NCBI GenBank assembly: GCA_022571845.1
Contig: JACZXB010000001.1
Coordinates: forward strand, 310,001 to 374,000
Direction of reading: 5' to 3'
Length of the DNA: 64,000 nucleotides
DNA from: Candidatus Zixiibacteriota bacterium
GTDB taxonomy: Bacteria; Zixibacteria; MSB-5A5; GN15; FEB-12
The notes below the pieces were generated by a model. It saw nothing but the letters and a program-made list of their open reading frames with translations. It was not told the origin of the DNA and searched no databases. Shown here piece after piece: positions 1 to 9,018 of this stretch (its first letter is position 1; every line of letters begins with the position of its first letter). A program made the position numbers and the translations under genes.

Positions 1-323
1 GCTATCAGCAATGCGAATGTTTTTGCAGGAGATATGATTCCACGAAATTTGAAATTAATGATGATCTCCTTTAATGGAGACCTGTAATCAGCAAAGACAT
101 AAAGTAATGCAGAATTTTTGATACAAATCGGGCACTGGCTATCGCTGGGGACGATGCTGTCACAGTTCAAGCAGAAAGGATGATCGAACTCTTCTATTTT
201 CTGAAAGCAGGTCGCGCAGATTGAGTCTTCGCCTTCATAGAATATTCCACAGCCAAGACAAAGCGGCGGGAAGAAAAAATCGAGGAACCCTTTAAGCCAT
301 TCTTGCTCTGCTATTGCCCGCAT
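1..323 (-). CDS. comF: ComF family protein, N-terminal part (cut by window edge)
   Basis: Reading from the ATG at 323 there is an open frame to the left edge, about 107 codons. Four Cys pairs (C22/C25, C36/C39, C51/C54, C64/C67) form the zinc-ribbon start typical of ComF/GntX. They are followed by the family's aromatic stretch around residues 72-95 (ADYRSPLKEIIINFKFRG), which leads into the phosphoribosyltransferase domain, here outside the window. ComF proteins are associated with DNA uptake and are cytoplasmic. The ATG lies three bases after the stop of the permease gene, so it is probably the last gene of a three-gene operon. The fold assignment is secure; the role in competence is only inferred from the family. 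Confidence 0.85.
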   Translation of the reverse strand, partial: MRAIAEQEWLKGFLDFFFPPLCLGCGIFYEGEDSICATCFQKIEEFDHPFCLNCDSIVPSDSQCPICIKNSALLYVFADYRSPLKEIIINFKFRGIISPAKTFALLI

Positions 324-326
324 AGC

Positions 327-1439
327 TCATCGGCTGGATTGGGCCGCAAAATCGACCTTGTTCATTTTACTATTGAACTTGCGCAAAAAAGACCTCAAAG
401 TATAATATGCCGCCAGAGAAGTAAGCCCTATTGCGGCCGCCAGTGAATACCAGTTTCCTTTTTCGGTTAAATGCTGGTGCGCTGTTTCGGAAGAGCTTAC
501 AAAAATGAACTGGCCGAACCAGTCTGTGAAAATCCCGCAAAGGACAGAAACACCGACTACAATTAAAAGATATCGAACTACCGACCAGCCGCCAATAATC
601 CGGGTGACTACTACCAGAGATGCAATATTTGTGGCAGGACCTACCAAAAGAAAAACCAGGACTGCACCGGGTGAAAAGCCAAGTGCCAAAAAGGCAGCTG
701 CCAGAGGAGTTGACGAGGTAGCACAGATATATAGCGGCAGGCCTAATACAATAGCACCGAAATAACTGCCCCAGCCTTCCCGCAGCCAAACCGGTAAAAT
801 TGACATATCGCTTCCCATGAAAGTCACGACTATGCCCGATAAAAGGAAACCGAGTAAAAGATATGGCGAGAGGTCTGCCAGCAGCGTGGTGTAAGCATAC
901 TTTATCCCCTCTAATATTTTGACATAAAATGGTCTGGTGTCTGTGTCACTAGATTCGTCACTGCTGTGACAGCAGCTGGGGCTTGAAGCTGTTTCTTCAG
1001 CTGAGCTTTCAGTTGAGGCCGCGCTTGTGTCATAAAATGATTCCACGATACCAGCCGTCATAGCTGTTATAAATGCTGCCACCGGCCTGATGATGGCCAT
1101 GAAAGGTCCCAGCAAAGTGTAAGTAAGAACTATCGAATCGGCGCCAGTTTCGGGAGTAGACACCAGAAATGAGACTGTGGCACCCTTTCTTACTCCCGAC
1201 TTTCGCAGCATCTGTGCGACAGGCAGAACAGAGCAGGAACAAAGCGGTAAGGGAATGCCGATCATAGTAGCATAGAATACATCACGGAATCTCCCTTTAC
1301 CAAGAAACTTCTTGAGAGTTTTTTCATTAAAGAAGACACTAAGAAGACCGGCCAGAGCTAAACCTGCTGTCAAGGCCGCTGCCGATGCAATGATCATCTG
1401 CCAGGAAGAGAGAATGATTTGTCCCAAATAATCAAACAT
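327..1439 (-). CDS. SO_0444-type Cu/Zn efflux permease (PF03773 family)
   Basis: A 370-residue inner-membrane protein with about eight hydrophobic segments. Near residue 62 it has the family hallmark PLPLCSCSVLP, and the two-half permease architecture (segments about 10-130 and 185-350) is joined by a soluble loop. That loop (about residues 150-170) carries a CCH cluster amid many Ser/Asp residues, suggesting metal binding. The PF03773 family includes SO_0444-type proteins linked to copper/zinc efflux and ArsP-like permeases; the transported ion cannot be told from sequence. It follows the zinc-ribbon/TPR gene by four bases and precedes comF by three, so the three are probably co-transcribed. 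Starts at ATG. Confidence 0.8.
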   Translation of the reverse strand: MFDYLGQIILSSWQMIIASAAALTAGLALAGLLSVFFNEKTLKKFLGKGRFRDVFYATMIGIPLPLCSCSVLPVAQMLRKSGVRKGATVSFLVSTPETGADSIVLTYTLLGPFMAIIRPVAAFITAMTAGIVESFYDTSAASTESSAEETASSPSCCHSSDESSDTDTRPFYVKILEGIKYAYTTLLADLSPYLLLGFLLSGIVVTFMGSDMSILPVWLREGWGSYFGAIVLGLPLYICATSSTPLAAAFLALGFSPGAVLVFLLVGPATNIASLVVVTRIIGGWSVVRYLLIVVGVSVLCGIFTDWFGQFIFVSSSETAHQHLTEKGNWYSLAAAIGLTSLAAYYTLRSFLRKFNSKMNKVDFAAQSSR

Positions 1440-1442
1440 CTG

Positions 1443-2105
1443 TTACACACCCATTTCGTCAATCAATTTCCGGGCTCTATCAGCCGCCTTACCTACGGGT
1501 TCCAAATTCAAGTATTCGCCCATGTAATATTTAGCAGAGTCGTTAAGCCCCTGTCCAGAAAAAACAACTCCCATATTAAAAACAGCTATGCTATGTGACG
1601 GATCAATGGCAAACACTCTGCGAAATTCCTCAAGTGCCCGATCGCCGAGTCCCATGCCATACAGGCAGGAACCGAAATCTGAACGTACATTTACAGAGGT
1701 ACTGTCAATATCAAGCGCCCTTTTGTAGCATTCGGCCGCCAGAGGAAAATTGCCGTCGTCCATATAACTGTCGCCAACTGTTACAAGTCCGCCGAAATCT
1801 TCGGGTAGATTTGGAAATGTCATTTCCATACCGTCCGGGCCGTGACCGATCATCTGCTGTGGCTGACTCGCCTCTGGAACCGGTTCCGGCTCAACTATTA
1901 CGAAATAGCCTAACGTAATCAGTGCAACAACTCCAACAGTAATGTACATTTCACGGAAACGAGCAGCTTTGTTCTTTTGCGGCTTATCCGGCTTGCTGTC
2001 AGGCTGGTCATAAGTAAGATTTTCCTGCCTTGAACCACATTCCTGGCAGAATTTGGCCGAAGAGTCAATTTCTATACGGCATGATTTACACTGAATTTTG
2101 CTCAT
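1443..2105 (-). CDS. zinc-ribbon, single-TM, TPR protein
   Basis: A 220-residue protein. The N-terminus is a zinc ribbon with C6/C9 and C20/C23. A charged linker leads to one transmembrane helix at about residues 53-72. The rest (about 105-205) is three tetratricopeptide repeats, for example the segment around AAECYKRALDIDSTSVNVRS. This places the ribbon in the cytoplasm and the TPR array probably in the periplasm, where it would bind partner proteins. It is the first gene of the operon with the permease and comF, and is divergent from the M28 peptidase. No enzymatic motif is seen; function unknown. Confidence 0.75.
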   Translation of the reverse strand: MSKIQCKSCRIEIDSSAKFCQECGSRQENLTYDQPDSKPDKPQKNKAARFREMYITVGVVALITLGYFVIVEPEPVPEASQPQQMIGHGPDGMEMTFPNLPEDFGGLVTVGDSYMDDGNFPLAAECYKRALDIDSTSVNVRSDFGSCLYGMGLGDRALEEFRRVFAIDPSHSIAVFNMGVVFSGQGLNDSAKYYMGEYLNLEPVGKAADRARKLIDEMGV

Positions 2106-2217
2106 ATTTTGTCAATATATACTTGAGTCATACTACCACCAAGTTATATCTTTGAAAACAACATAGCCGCTCAATAGTTGCGGCCTTAGTTTAATAATTT
2201 GACAGGGAACAAGAGAA

Positions 2218-3936
2218 ATGAAACGATTGAAATTCTGTTCGTTGATTTGTTTAGCGCTGATATTGGCAGCCTCTAATTCATTTTCCGGCAGCTATAAAAT
2301 AACTGGACAGGCTGTTTATGAACATATATCGATTCTGGCTGATGATTCCCTTGAAGGACGCCAGGTGGGAGAACTCGGCGAATGGAAAGCTGCTCAATAT
2401 ATTTCATCTGTATTTGACGACATCGGACTTGCCAGAGCCGGAGATAGCGGCAGCAACCTGCAGGCATTTATATTTACAAAACAAATCGAGCTTGGCCAAA
2501 ACAACAGGCTCAGCATGAATGGCCAAGAGTTGAAACTTATCGAAGAGTTTGAGCCGATGCGGCAATCGGCCTCGCTCAAATTCTCTTTTGAAATTGTTGT
2601 CTTCGTCAATTATGGAATTATCGTTGACAGTTCCGATGGTTCCTACAGCGACTATGATGGGCTTGATGTCGACGGCCAAGCGGTCATCATCAAAAGATAT
2701 GCACCGGACTCAACTGACAATCCACACGTAGATTTTAGCAGATATAGTTCGCTGACTAACAAAATATCAACGGCAATATCTCAGGGAGCAGCGGGGATAT
2801 TCTTTATAACTCCCAGTTCATTTGATGATACCCTGCCAAAATTTGGTGCGACCAGAATAACACCCAAAGATATACCCATTGTCCATTTGCGAAGAGCCGC
2901 TCTGGAAAAATTAAAACTGGATCTGAATAGTCCTTTAATTATGGCAGCAGTTGGTGAAACCGAATTGGTCAAAACCAGAGACACCGGCTACAACGTACTG
3001 GGCCTGCTTGATACGGGCAACGACAGCACGGTTATAATCGGCGCCCACTATGACCATCTCGGCTGGGGCGCCGCAGGCTCTCGTTATTTGGGTAAAGAAA
3101 AGATGATTCATAACGGAGCAGACGATAATGCCTCGGGCGTAGCAGCTATTTTGGAGCTGGCCAGATATTTTGAGAGCAAAAAAGATGAACTAAATTATTC
3201 GATTCTGTTTGCAGCTTTCTCCGGTGAAGAAGCCGGACTTTTGGGCTCAAACTACTTTTCAAAAAATATGACGGTGAACTCCGAAGCGGTCAGAATGATG
3301 ATTAACTTCGATATGATCGGCCGCCTAAAAGACCAGGAAAGCGGTCTGGCGATATTTGGAACAGGAACTACTGAACAGTTTAAGTTGTATTTCGACAGTT
3401 TGGATTCTGACGAACTGCAAGTTGTCAATAAGGAACCGGGTACCGGACCATCGGACCATACCTCGTTTTATAATCAGGGTATCCCGGTACTGCACTTTTT
3501 TACCGGTGCGCATAATGATTACCATAAACCGAGTGATGATACCGACTCTATCGATATTGAGGGCACTGTTAAAGTTATAGAGCTTGCAGCAAAAACGATT
3601 AAGCATTTCGATATGCTGAAAGAAGAGCTTCTGTTTCAAAAGACTATCGACCCCAATGCCGGCAAAAGGCGCGCTTCGTTTTCAGTTACACTGGGTATAA
3701 TGCCGGATTACATTGCCGAAGTTAAGGGCCTGCGAGTTGACGGTGTCACACCGGAAAGACCGGGCGACAGAGCCGGCTTGCTCTCCGGTGACATAATCAT
3801 TGGTTTAGGCGGTAATCCGATTGGCGATATTTACGATTATATGAACTGTCTGGGGAAATTCCGTAAGCATGACACCACTTACGTAGTTGTAGAGAGAGCG
3901 AACGACACTCTGAAACTTGAAGTGATATTTGAATGA
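2218..3936 (+). CDS. secreted M28 family zinc peptidase with PA and PDZ domains
   Basis: A 572-residue exported aminopeptidase-like enzyme. Residues 1-24 form a signal peptide. A protease-associated (PA) insert spans about 120-240. The M28 catalytic domain follows, with all expected zinc ligands: H277 in GAHYDHLG, D302 in NGADDNASG, E337/E338 in SGEEAGLLGS, D365 in FDMIG and H436 in HNDYHKPSDD. A C-terminal PDZ domain (about 490-570) probably recognises C-termini or anchors the enzyme. It would remove N-terminal residues from peptides in the periplasm or outside. The gene stands alone between two minus-strand operons, and its stop lies nine bases from the convergent rel stop with no terminator visible between them. 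Confidence 0.9.
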   Translation: MKRLKFCSLICLALILAASNSFSGSYKITGQAVYEHISILADDSLEGRQVGELGEWKAAQYISSVFDDIGLARAGDSGSNLQAFIFTKQIELGQNNRLSMNGQELKLIEEFEPMRQSASLKFSFEIVVFVNYGIIVDSSDGSYSDYDGLDVDGQAVIIKRYAPDSTDNPHVDFSRYSSLTNKISTAISQGAAGIFFITPSSFDDTLPKFGATRITPKDIPIVHLRRAALEKLKLDLNSPLIMAAVGETELVKTRDTGYNVLGLLDTGNDSTVIIGAHYDHLGWGAAGSRYLGKEKMIHNGADDNASGVAAILELARYFESKKDELNYSILFAAFSGEEAGLLGSNYFSKNMTVNSEAVRMMINFDMIGRLKDQESGLAIFGTGTTEQFKLYFDSLDSDELQVVNKEPGTGPSDHTSFYNQGIPVLHFFTGAHNDYHKPSDDTDSIDIEGTVKVIELAAKTIKHFDMLKEELLFQKTIDPNAGKRRASFSVTLGIMPDYIAEVKGLRVDGVTPERPGDRAGLLSGDIIIGLGGNPIGDIYDYMNCLGKFRKHDTTYVVVERANDTLKLEVIFE

Positions 3937-3945
3937 AAAAATCAA

Positions 3946-6081
3946 TCAGGACGGCTTATTACTTCTGGTCCGCACGATAGAAATTACACCTTTGATTTTG
4001 CGTACCTTGTCAAATATCTGATTTAAGTGCTTCAGGTCAGCAACTTCGATCACAAATCTTCCCACAGCAGAGGCATCGCGGGCAAACATTTCCGCGCCTC
4101 GCACGTTGGTGTCCGAATCAGAGATGGCCTGAGTTATATCGCGCAGCATGTTCTTGCGGTCTTCAACAATTAGTTCAAGTTCAACTACAAATGACTGTCC
4201 GGAAGCTTTATCCCACTCGACATCGATCCTTCTTTCCGGAAAAGAATCTTGAAGAATTAATGCTTGATCGCATTCGGCCGCGTGTACTGTTACTCCCCTT
4301 CCTCTGGTTATAAAACCAACTATCTCTTCACCCGGGACGGGCTGGCAGCATTTGGCGAACTGGAACATCATATCATCCATGCCACCTACTTTGATCCCCT
4401 TGGAACCCCGAATGCGTTCTATCACCTGGCTGACAAAGCCTGCCTCTTCTTTTTCTTCAGGCGGCGAGATTAAATCAAGAAGCGGCCGCATAGACATTGA
4501 ACCGTTGCCAATTGCTGCCAGAAGATCAAGGGCGGCTCCCCGCTCAAGCTGCGTAGCGTAGACTTGAAGTTCATTGTCTGAGGGCATCGGTTTTCTGATT
4601 TCTTTTAATTTTCTCTCGAGAATCTGTCGTCCCAAATTCACAGCCTGGTCAAACCCTGCTTTCTTGAGCCACCGTTTAATCCTTGATCTGGCATTCGCTG
4701 TCTTGACAAGTTTTAGCCAGTCGCGTGAGGGAGTCTGGTTGGGACTGGTGATAATCTCTATAGAATCGCCCGATTGAAGCTTTGTAGAAAGCGGCTGAAG
4801 TCTGCCGTTTATTTTAGCTCCGGTACAGTGAGAGCCGACCTCGGTATGAATCTGATAAGCAAAATCGATCGGGCTGGAACCCTTGGGAAGATGTACTATT
4901 TCCCCTTTGGGAGTAAAAACAAAAATGTCTTCGGAGAACAGATCGATTTTTAAGTATTCCAGAAATTCTGACGGATTTTCCATATCTTTTTGCCAGTCGA
5001 GAACATCACGCAGCCAGATCATCTGCCTGTCAGATTTACTCATCTGCTGCCGGCCTTCTTTGTACAGCCAGTGCGCAGCGATTCCGTTTTCCGCTACAAG
5101 ATGCATCTGTTGAGTGCGTATTTGTACTTCGATTTTTCTCTGTTCCGGGCCAAACACTGTGGTGTGCAGCGAACTGTAACCGTTCGGCTTGGGGTTGGCT
5201 ATGTAGTCATGAAAACGGTCGGCCACCGGTTTCCACATTGAATGAAGAACCCCCAGCGTATGATAGCATTCTCTTTCATTGCCGACAATTACACGGATAG
5301 CAAACAGATCATAAATATCTTCAAACGGAACCTTTCGCACTTTAATTTTTCTTTCAATTGACGCCAAATTTTTTGCCCGGCCATGTACTTCAGCTTTGAT
5401 TTTATTTTTCCCCAGCGCTGCCAGCAGCGGATCTACTACCTTCTGAATATAAGCGTCTCTTTCTGCTTTTTTTTCATTTAGCCTTCTAGCCAAATCTGTA
5501 TATCTCTCAGAATGAATATACTTAAAGGCGAGGTCTTCGAGCTCGTTTTTGATTTTGTGAATGCCAAACCTGTGAGCCAGCGGACAGTAAATATCCTTTG
5601 TCTCCTGGGCTATTATCAGCCGTTTTGGTTCAGGCAGATGTGAGAGAGTTCGCATATTATGCAGACGGTCGGCCAGTTTTATCAGGATAACCCGTATGTC
5701 GCGGGACATGGTCAAAAGCATTTTTCTGAAATACTCAACCTGCTGCTCTTCTCGAGACTGGAATTTGACCGCACCTATTTTGGTTACGCCATCAACCAGC
5801 TCTGCAATCTCTTCGCCAAATTCAGCGTTTAAATCTTTGATGGTGGCATCGGTGTCTTCTACAACGTCATGCACTAGGCCTGCAGCGATGGTGGTTGAAT
5901 CCATATGCTGCTCGGCCAGTATGAAAGCTACTTCGAGACAATGCTCGACAAACGGCTCACCGGAGATTCTCTTCTGCCCTTGGTGAGCCGTATCCGAAAA
6001 TTCATACGCTTTTCTGATTAGCGGAATATTTACGTTCGCATTATATGACTCAATATTGATTATGAATTCAGCCAGGTTCAT
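3946..6081 (-). CDS. rel: Rel/SpoT bifunctional (p)ppGpp synthetase/hydrolase
   Basis: A 711-residue long RSH protein that makes and degrades the stringent-response alarmone. The HD hydrolase domain (about 20-160) keeps H71-D72 in HDVVEDT. The synthetase domain (about 235-345) contains FEDIYDLFAIRVIV, NGYSSLHTTV and EVQIRT. A TGS domain (about 385-445) and a C-terminal ACT domain (about 635-705) complete the usual order. The motif that is RFKD in many bifunctional enzymes reads RFHD here (residues 289-292). Both active sites appear intact, so it should be bifunctional. It lies 12 bases after a heptosyltransferase gene and may be read from the LPS operon. Starts at ATG. Confidence 0.93.
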   Translation of the reverse strand: MNLAEFIINIESYNANVNIPLIRKAYEFSDTAHQGQKRISGEPFVEHCLEVAFILAEQHMDSTTIAAGLVHDVVEDTDATIKDLNAEFGEEIAELVDGVTKIGAVKFQSREEQQVEYFRKMLLTMSRDIRVILIKLADRLHNMRTLSHLPEPKRLIIAQETKDIYCPLAHRFGIHKIKNELEDLAFKYIHSERYTDLARRLNEKKAERDAYIQKVVDPLLAALGKNKIKAEVHGRAKNLASIERKIKVRKVPFEDIYDLFAIRVIVGNERECYHTLGVLHSMWKPVADRFHDYIANPKPNGYSSLHTTVFGPEQRKIEVQIRTQQMHLVAENGIAAHWLYKEGRQQMSKSDRQMIWLRDVLDWQKDMENPSEFLEYLKIDLFSEDIFVFTPKGEIVHLPKGSSPIDFAYQIHTEVGSHCTGAKINGRLQPLSTKLQSGDSIEIITSPNQTPSRDWLKLVKTANARSRIKRWLKKAGFDQAVNLGRQILERKLKEIRKPMPSDNELQVYATQLERGAALDLLAAIGNGSMSMRPLLDLISPPEEKEEAGFVSQVIERIRGSKGIKVGGMDDMMFQFAKCCQPVPGEEIVGFITRGRGVTVHAAECDQALILQDSFPERRIDVEWDKASGQSFVVELELIVEDRKNMLRDITQAISDSDTNVRGAEMFARDASAVGRFVIEVADLKHLNQIFDKVRKIKGVISIVRTRSNKPS

Positions 6082-6092
6082 TTTGTGCGATC

Positions 6093-7136
6093 TTACTTAT
6101 TTGGGTGCTGCCTAAGAAGTGAAGTTACCGCGCCTAAGACAGTTTCTACCTGAATAGTTTCCATGCAGCTACAGTTGTAAGCCGGACACCGGCACTTTTC
6201 GGTTTCGGGTTGAATCACAATATCTTTGTTTCCCAGTGGACCCCATCTTTTTGGAGACATCACCTGCTTACTCGGATAAATTCCTACGACCTGCGTCTCT
6301 AAAGCAGTGGCCAGATGCAGCGGTCCGGTTGAGTTGGCCACCACAACTTCGCTCAAAGACAAAACAGCGGCCAACGCTCTTAAATCTGTCTGTCCGGTTA
6401 TTTTGCGAAGTGAGACACTCTTCTCACGGGCGATGTTGTCACAAATTTGACCTTCCACTTCCGAGCCGGAGACTACAACATTTATACCGGCTTTTTCCAA
6501 TCGTTTGTACAACTCAATAAATCTGTCAACCGGCCAGCAATCAGCTGAGCCTTTGCTCCCCGGATGAACTACTACAAACGGCTTTTCTATGCCCGACTCC
6601 TTGAGCATTCTGAAGGCGTGACTGATTTCACGCTCCTGCAGATAAACTTTGGGACTTGTTACGGTCTTTCCTTCTCTGAAGAATGTAAGAAAATCAAGAT
6701 TGTAGTCTGATTCATGTTTGAGATTTGACTTACGACTGTGAAGCAGATGAACATTAAAAAAAATGGAGTGAAACCTGCCGGCAGTACCGACTCGAATAGG
6801 AATTTCCGCTTTGTTAAATAATTGACAAATTCGCCTTTCCGGATAAAGCACGATTACTGCCTTGTAGTTACTTATTTTAATTTTGTGCAAGAGATCTTTC
6901 TTGTAGAGTTTGTCCTGGCGAAGCATGTCGTTTTGCACGCGCATTATCTTGTCAACATGGGGGTTGTATTCTAAAATAGGCGAGGCGTATAATGAAGTCA
7001 GCACTTCAATACTGCACTCCGGATAACGTTGTTTCATAGTCTCCACAAAAGGCAGAGCCAAAACCAAATCCCCCAGCCTGTCGGTGCGGCTTATCAGAAG
7101 TTTATCCCCGGGTTGTAAGTCAATCTTTTCCGGCAT
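6093..7136 (-). CDS. GT9 family heptosyltransferase-like glycosyltransferase
   Basis: A 347-residue ADP-heptose:LPS heptosyltransferase-like protein. The N-terminal half starts with the GT9 motif ISRTDRLGDLVLALP. The C-terminal half has VVHPGSKGSADCWP and the nucleotide-sugar-binding segment VANSTGPLHLATALE. Members add heptose or related sugars to the LPS inner core on the cytoplasmic face of the inner membrane. It is the last of four glycosyltransferase genes after msbA, with an 18-base gap from the GT2 gene. The sugar donor and acceptor cannot be assigned. Starts at ATG; no frame disruption. Confidence 0.85.
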   Translation of the reverse strand: MPEKIDLQPGDKLLISRTDRLGDLVLALPFVETMKQRYPECSIEVLTSLYASPILEYNPHVDKIMRVQNDMLRQDKLYKKDLLHKIKISNYKAVIVLYPERRICQLFNKAEIPIRVGTAGRFHSIFFNVHLLHSRKSNLKHESDYNLDFLTFFREGKTVTSPKVYLQEREISHAFRMLKESGIEKPFVVVHPGSKGSADCWPVDRFIELYKRLEKAGINVVVSGSEVEGQICDNIAREKSVSLRKITGQTDLRALAAVLSLSEVVVANSTGPLHLATALETQVVGIYPSKQVMSPKRWGPLGNKDIVIQPETEKCRCPAYNCSCMETIQVETVLGAVTSLLRQHPNK

Positions 7137-7153
7137 TCAATTTCTATCTTTCG

Positions 7154-7906
7154 TTAGCTGTTTTCTTTCCACAATAAGCGAAGCTTCGCGTACTTTACCA
7201 TCACGGACATCGACGACAAAAACGACAGCACAAAACCCTCCGGGCCGTCTCTGAAACCCTGTTTAAGCAGATAATGTTTCATAAACGATGCTGCCGGTCT
7301 GATTACGATATCACTCAGTTTCGCTTTGCGCCCTTTTCGAAATGCCTCCTCGGCCCCCATGGTAGTATACCTGTTAAATTTATTCAGGTAGTGTTCCAAA
7401 TTCGGATAACTGTAATGCAAAAGTTCGCTGTTAAGATAAGCTACCGGCCCAGCGGTAACAACTTTTTCATGAACGATGGCATTGTCGAAGCTGCCTTTTT
7501 GCTTTTTGAACAAACGCAGGACATAATCAGGATACCAGCCGCAGTGAAGAATCCACTTACCCAAAAACTTAGTTTTCCTTTTGAAATAGTAGCCACAGGT
7601 GCCGTTGTCGTTTTCTATCTTCGACTTTATTTCACCGGCAAGCTCTGGTGTAACTTCTTCATCGGCATCTATTGATAATATCCAGTCTCCGCTGGCTTTT
7701 TCTACTCCGGCCTGCTTGGCCGGACCAAACCCCCGCCACTCCGGGCAAAATATTTTAGCCTGATAACTTTCGGCGATTGCAACCGTCCTGTCGGTCGAAC
7801 CACTGTCTACAACTATGATTTCATCAGCAAATCGGACAGAGTCCAGACAGCGACGGATGTTGTCTTCTTCGTTCTTTGTAATCAGAACCACCGATAGTTT
7901 TGTCAC
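7154..7906 (-). CDS. GT2 family glycosyltransferase, WaaE/KdtX-like
   Basis: A 250-residue single-domain GT-A glycosyltransferase. The N-terminus (LSVVLITKNEEDNIRRCLDS) and the metal-binding DAD in SIDADEEVTPEL are the signatures of the WaaE/KdtX-type LPS core glucosyltransferases, which transfer a hexose to the inner core. The gene begins at a GTG that overlaps the TAG of the upstream GT9 gene by one base (TAGTG), so translation is probably coupled. The short C-terminal basic/hydrophobic region may peripherally bind the membrane. Sugar specificity is inferred only at family level. Confidence 0.85.
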   Translation of the reverse strand: MTKLSVVLITKNEEDNIRRCLDSVRFADEIIVVDSGSTDRTVAIAESYQAKIFCPEWRGFGPAKQAGVEKASGDWILSIDADEEVTPELAGEIKSKIENDNGTCGYYFKRKTKFLGKWILHCGWYPDYVLRLFKKQKGSFDNAIVHEKVVTAGPVAYLNSELLHYSYPNLEHYLNKFNRYTTMGAEEAFRKGRKAKLSDIVIRPAASFMKHYLLKQGFRDGPEGFVLSFLSSMSVMVKYAKLRLLWKENS

Positions 7907-9018
7907 TACCCTACCGCCTGCTTTAATTCTGAGACTTTCCTGAACTCGGCATAAACCTGCTGGTGAGTGATGTCGTGGATGTTGTCGTCATTGTCAGACA
8001 CCACCGTGCCGCTTTCCTGTCCGAACGGTTTCCATAATATAAAATTTTTCATAAAGCGGGTATACAATCCTACCACCTGCACCTTAAAGGCTCTGGCAAT
8101 ATGCACCAGCGAGGTGTCCGGAGTTATCAAAACGTCGAGCTTTGAAATAATGGCCGAGACATCTTCGAGACTAAGCCCGCCTGGTATCAGAAAAACTTTG
8201 CTGTCGCATTTTGAAATGATTTCTGCAGCTCTGCCTCTTTCATAGGGCATGCTGAAAAGGATGATTTGTGCTTTTGAACTGCTTTTTAGAATACTATTTA
8301 CAAGTGCCACAAATTTTGCCTGCTGCCAGACTCTGGTGGGTGAACCGGCAGAAATGTTGATGCCGACCCGCAACTCGACCGTGCCGGAACCGGCCAGATC
8401 ATTAAAAAATTCTGACGATTTGCTTTTGGACTTATCACTCAAAAATGGCGGCGCAAATTCTGAAACCTCTGACAAATCAATATCAAAAGCGTTTAGAAGT
8501 TTTAAGGTGTTGTCAATGATATGTCCGGTGTTGTTCATTCTGTGGTCGTAGTTGAAGTCATAATACTGCCTGAATTTGTTTTTGCCTACACCTATCCGGG
8601 GTTTGCCCGGCGCCAAAAACTGCGACATAAACAGCGCCGTAACAGAATCATCGCAAATCATATCTACCACACAGTCGAATTTTTCTTTTCTGATGCGAAG
8701 CATGGTGGCCGGGTCTTTCCAGATTGATTTTCGGTACAGAAATATCTTGTCAAAACGCGGGTCATCTTTAATTAACGGGAAGTTTTTAGGTGAACCTAAG
8801 ATAGATATTCGAATATCAGGGAAACTCTGGCGAAGTCCGTCGAAGACCGGCAAAGAAATGACCATGTCCCCTATTTTCTCCGGTCTCAAAAAAAGCACTT
8901 TGCTGATTTTGGCTCCATCGATGGAGCTAAAATTAGCCCTCCCTTTTTCGAGTAAAGGACTCAGCGTTTTAAAAAACAGCGCCTTAAATTTATGTTCGAG
9001 CGGTTTCAGATGTTCCAT
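7906..9018 (-). CDS. GT9 family glycosyltransferase (heptosyltransferase-like)
   Basis: A second GT9-type protein of the LPS cluster, about 370 residues. It contains VLFLRPEKIGDMVISLP near the N-terminus, a central NISAGSPTRVWQ segment and the donor-site motif ITPDTSLVHIARAFKVQVVG. The frame is open up to a TTG at 9060, but the first ATG, at 9018, gives the more usual N-terminus and reduces overlap with the upstream GT4 gene from 71 to 29 bases. It overlaps the GT2 gene by one base at its end. Likely adds a core sugar during LPS assembly at the inner membrane. Confidence 0.82.
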   Translation of the reverse strand: MEHLKPLEHKFKALFFKTLSPLLEKGRANFSSIDGAKISKVLFLRPEKIGDMVISLPVFDGLRQSFPDIRISILGSPKNFPLIKDDPRFDKIFLYRKSIWKDPATMLRIRKEKFDCVVDMICDDSVTALFMSQFLAPGKPRIGVGKNKFRQYYDFNYDHRMNNTGHIIDNTLKLLNAFDIDLSEVSEFAPPFLSDKSKSKSSEFFNDLAGSGTVELRVGINISAGSPTRVWQQAKFVALVNSILKSSSKAQIILFSMPYERGRAAEIISKCDSKVFLIPGGLSLEDVSAIISKLDVLITPDTSLVHIARAFKVQVVGLYTRFMKNFILWKPFGQESGTVVSDNDDNIHDITHQQVYAEFRKVSELKQAVG

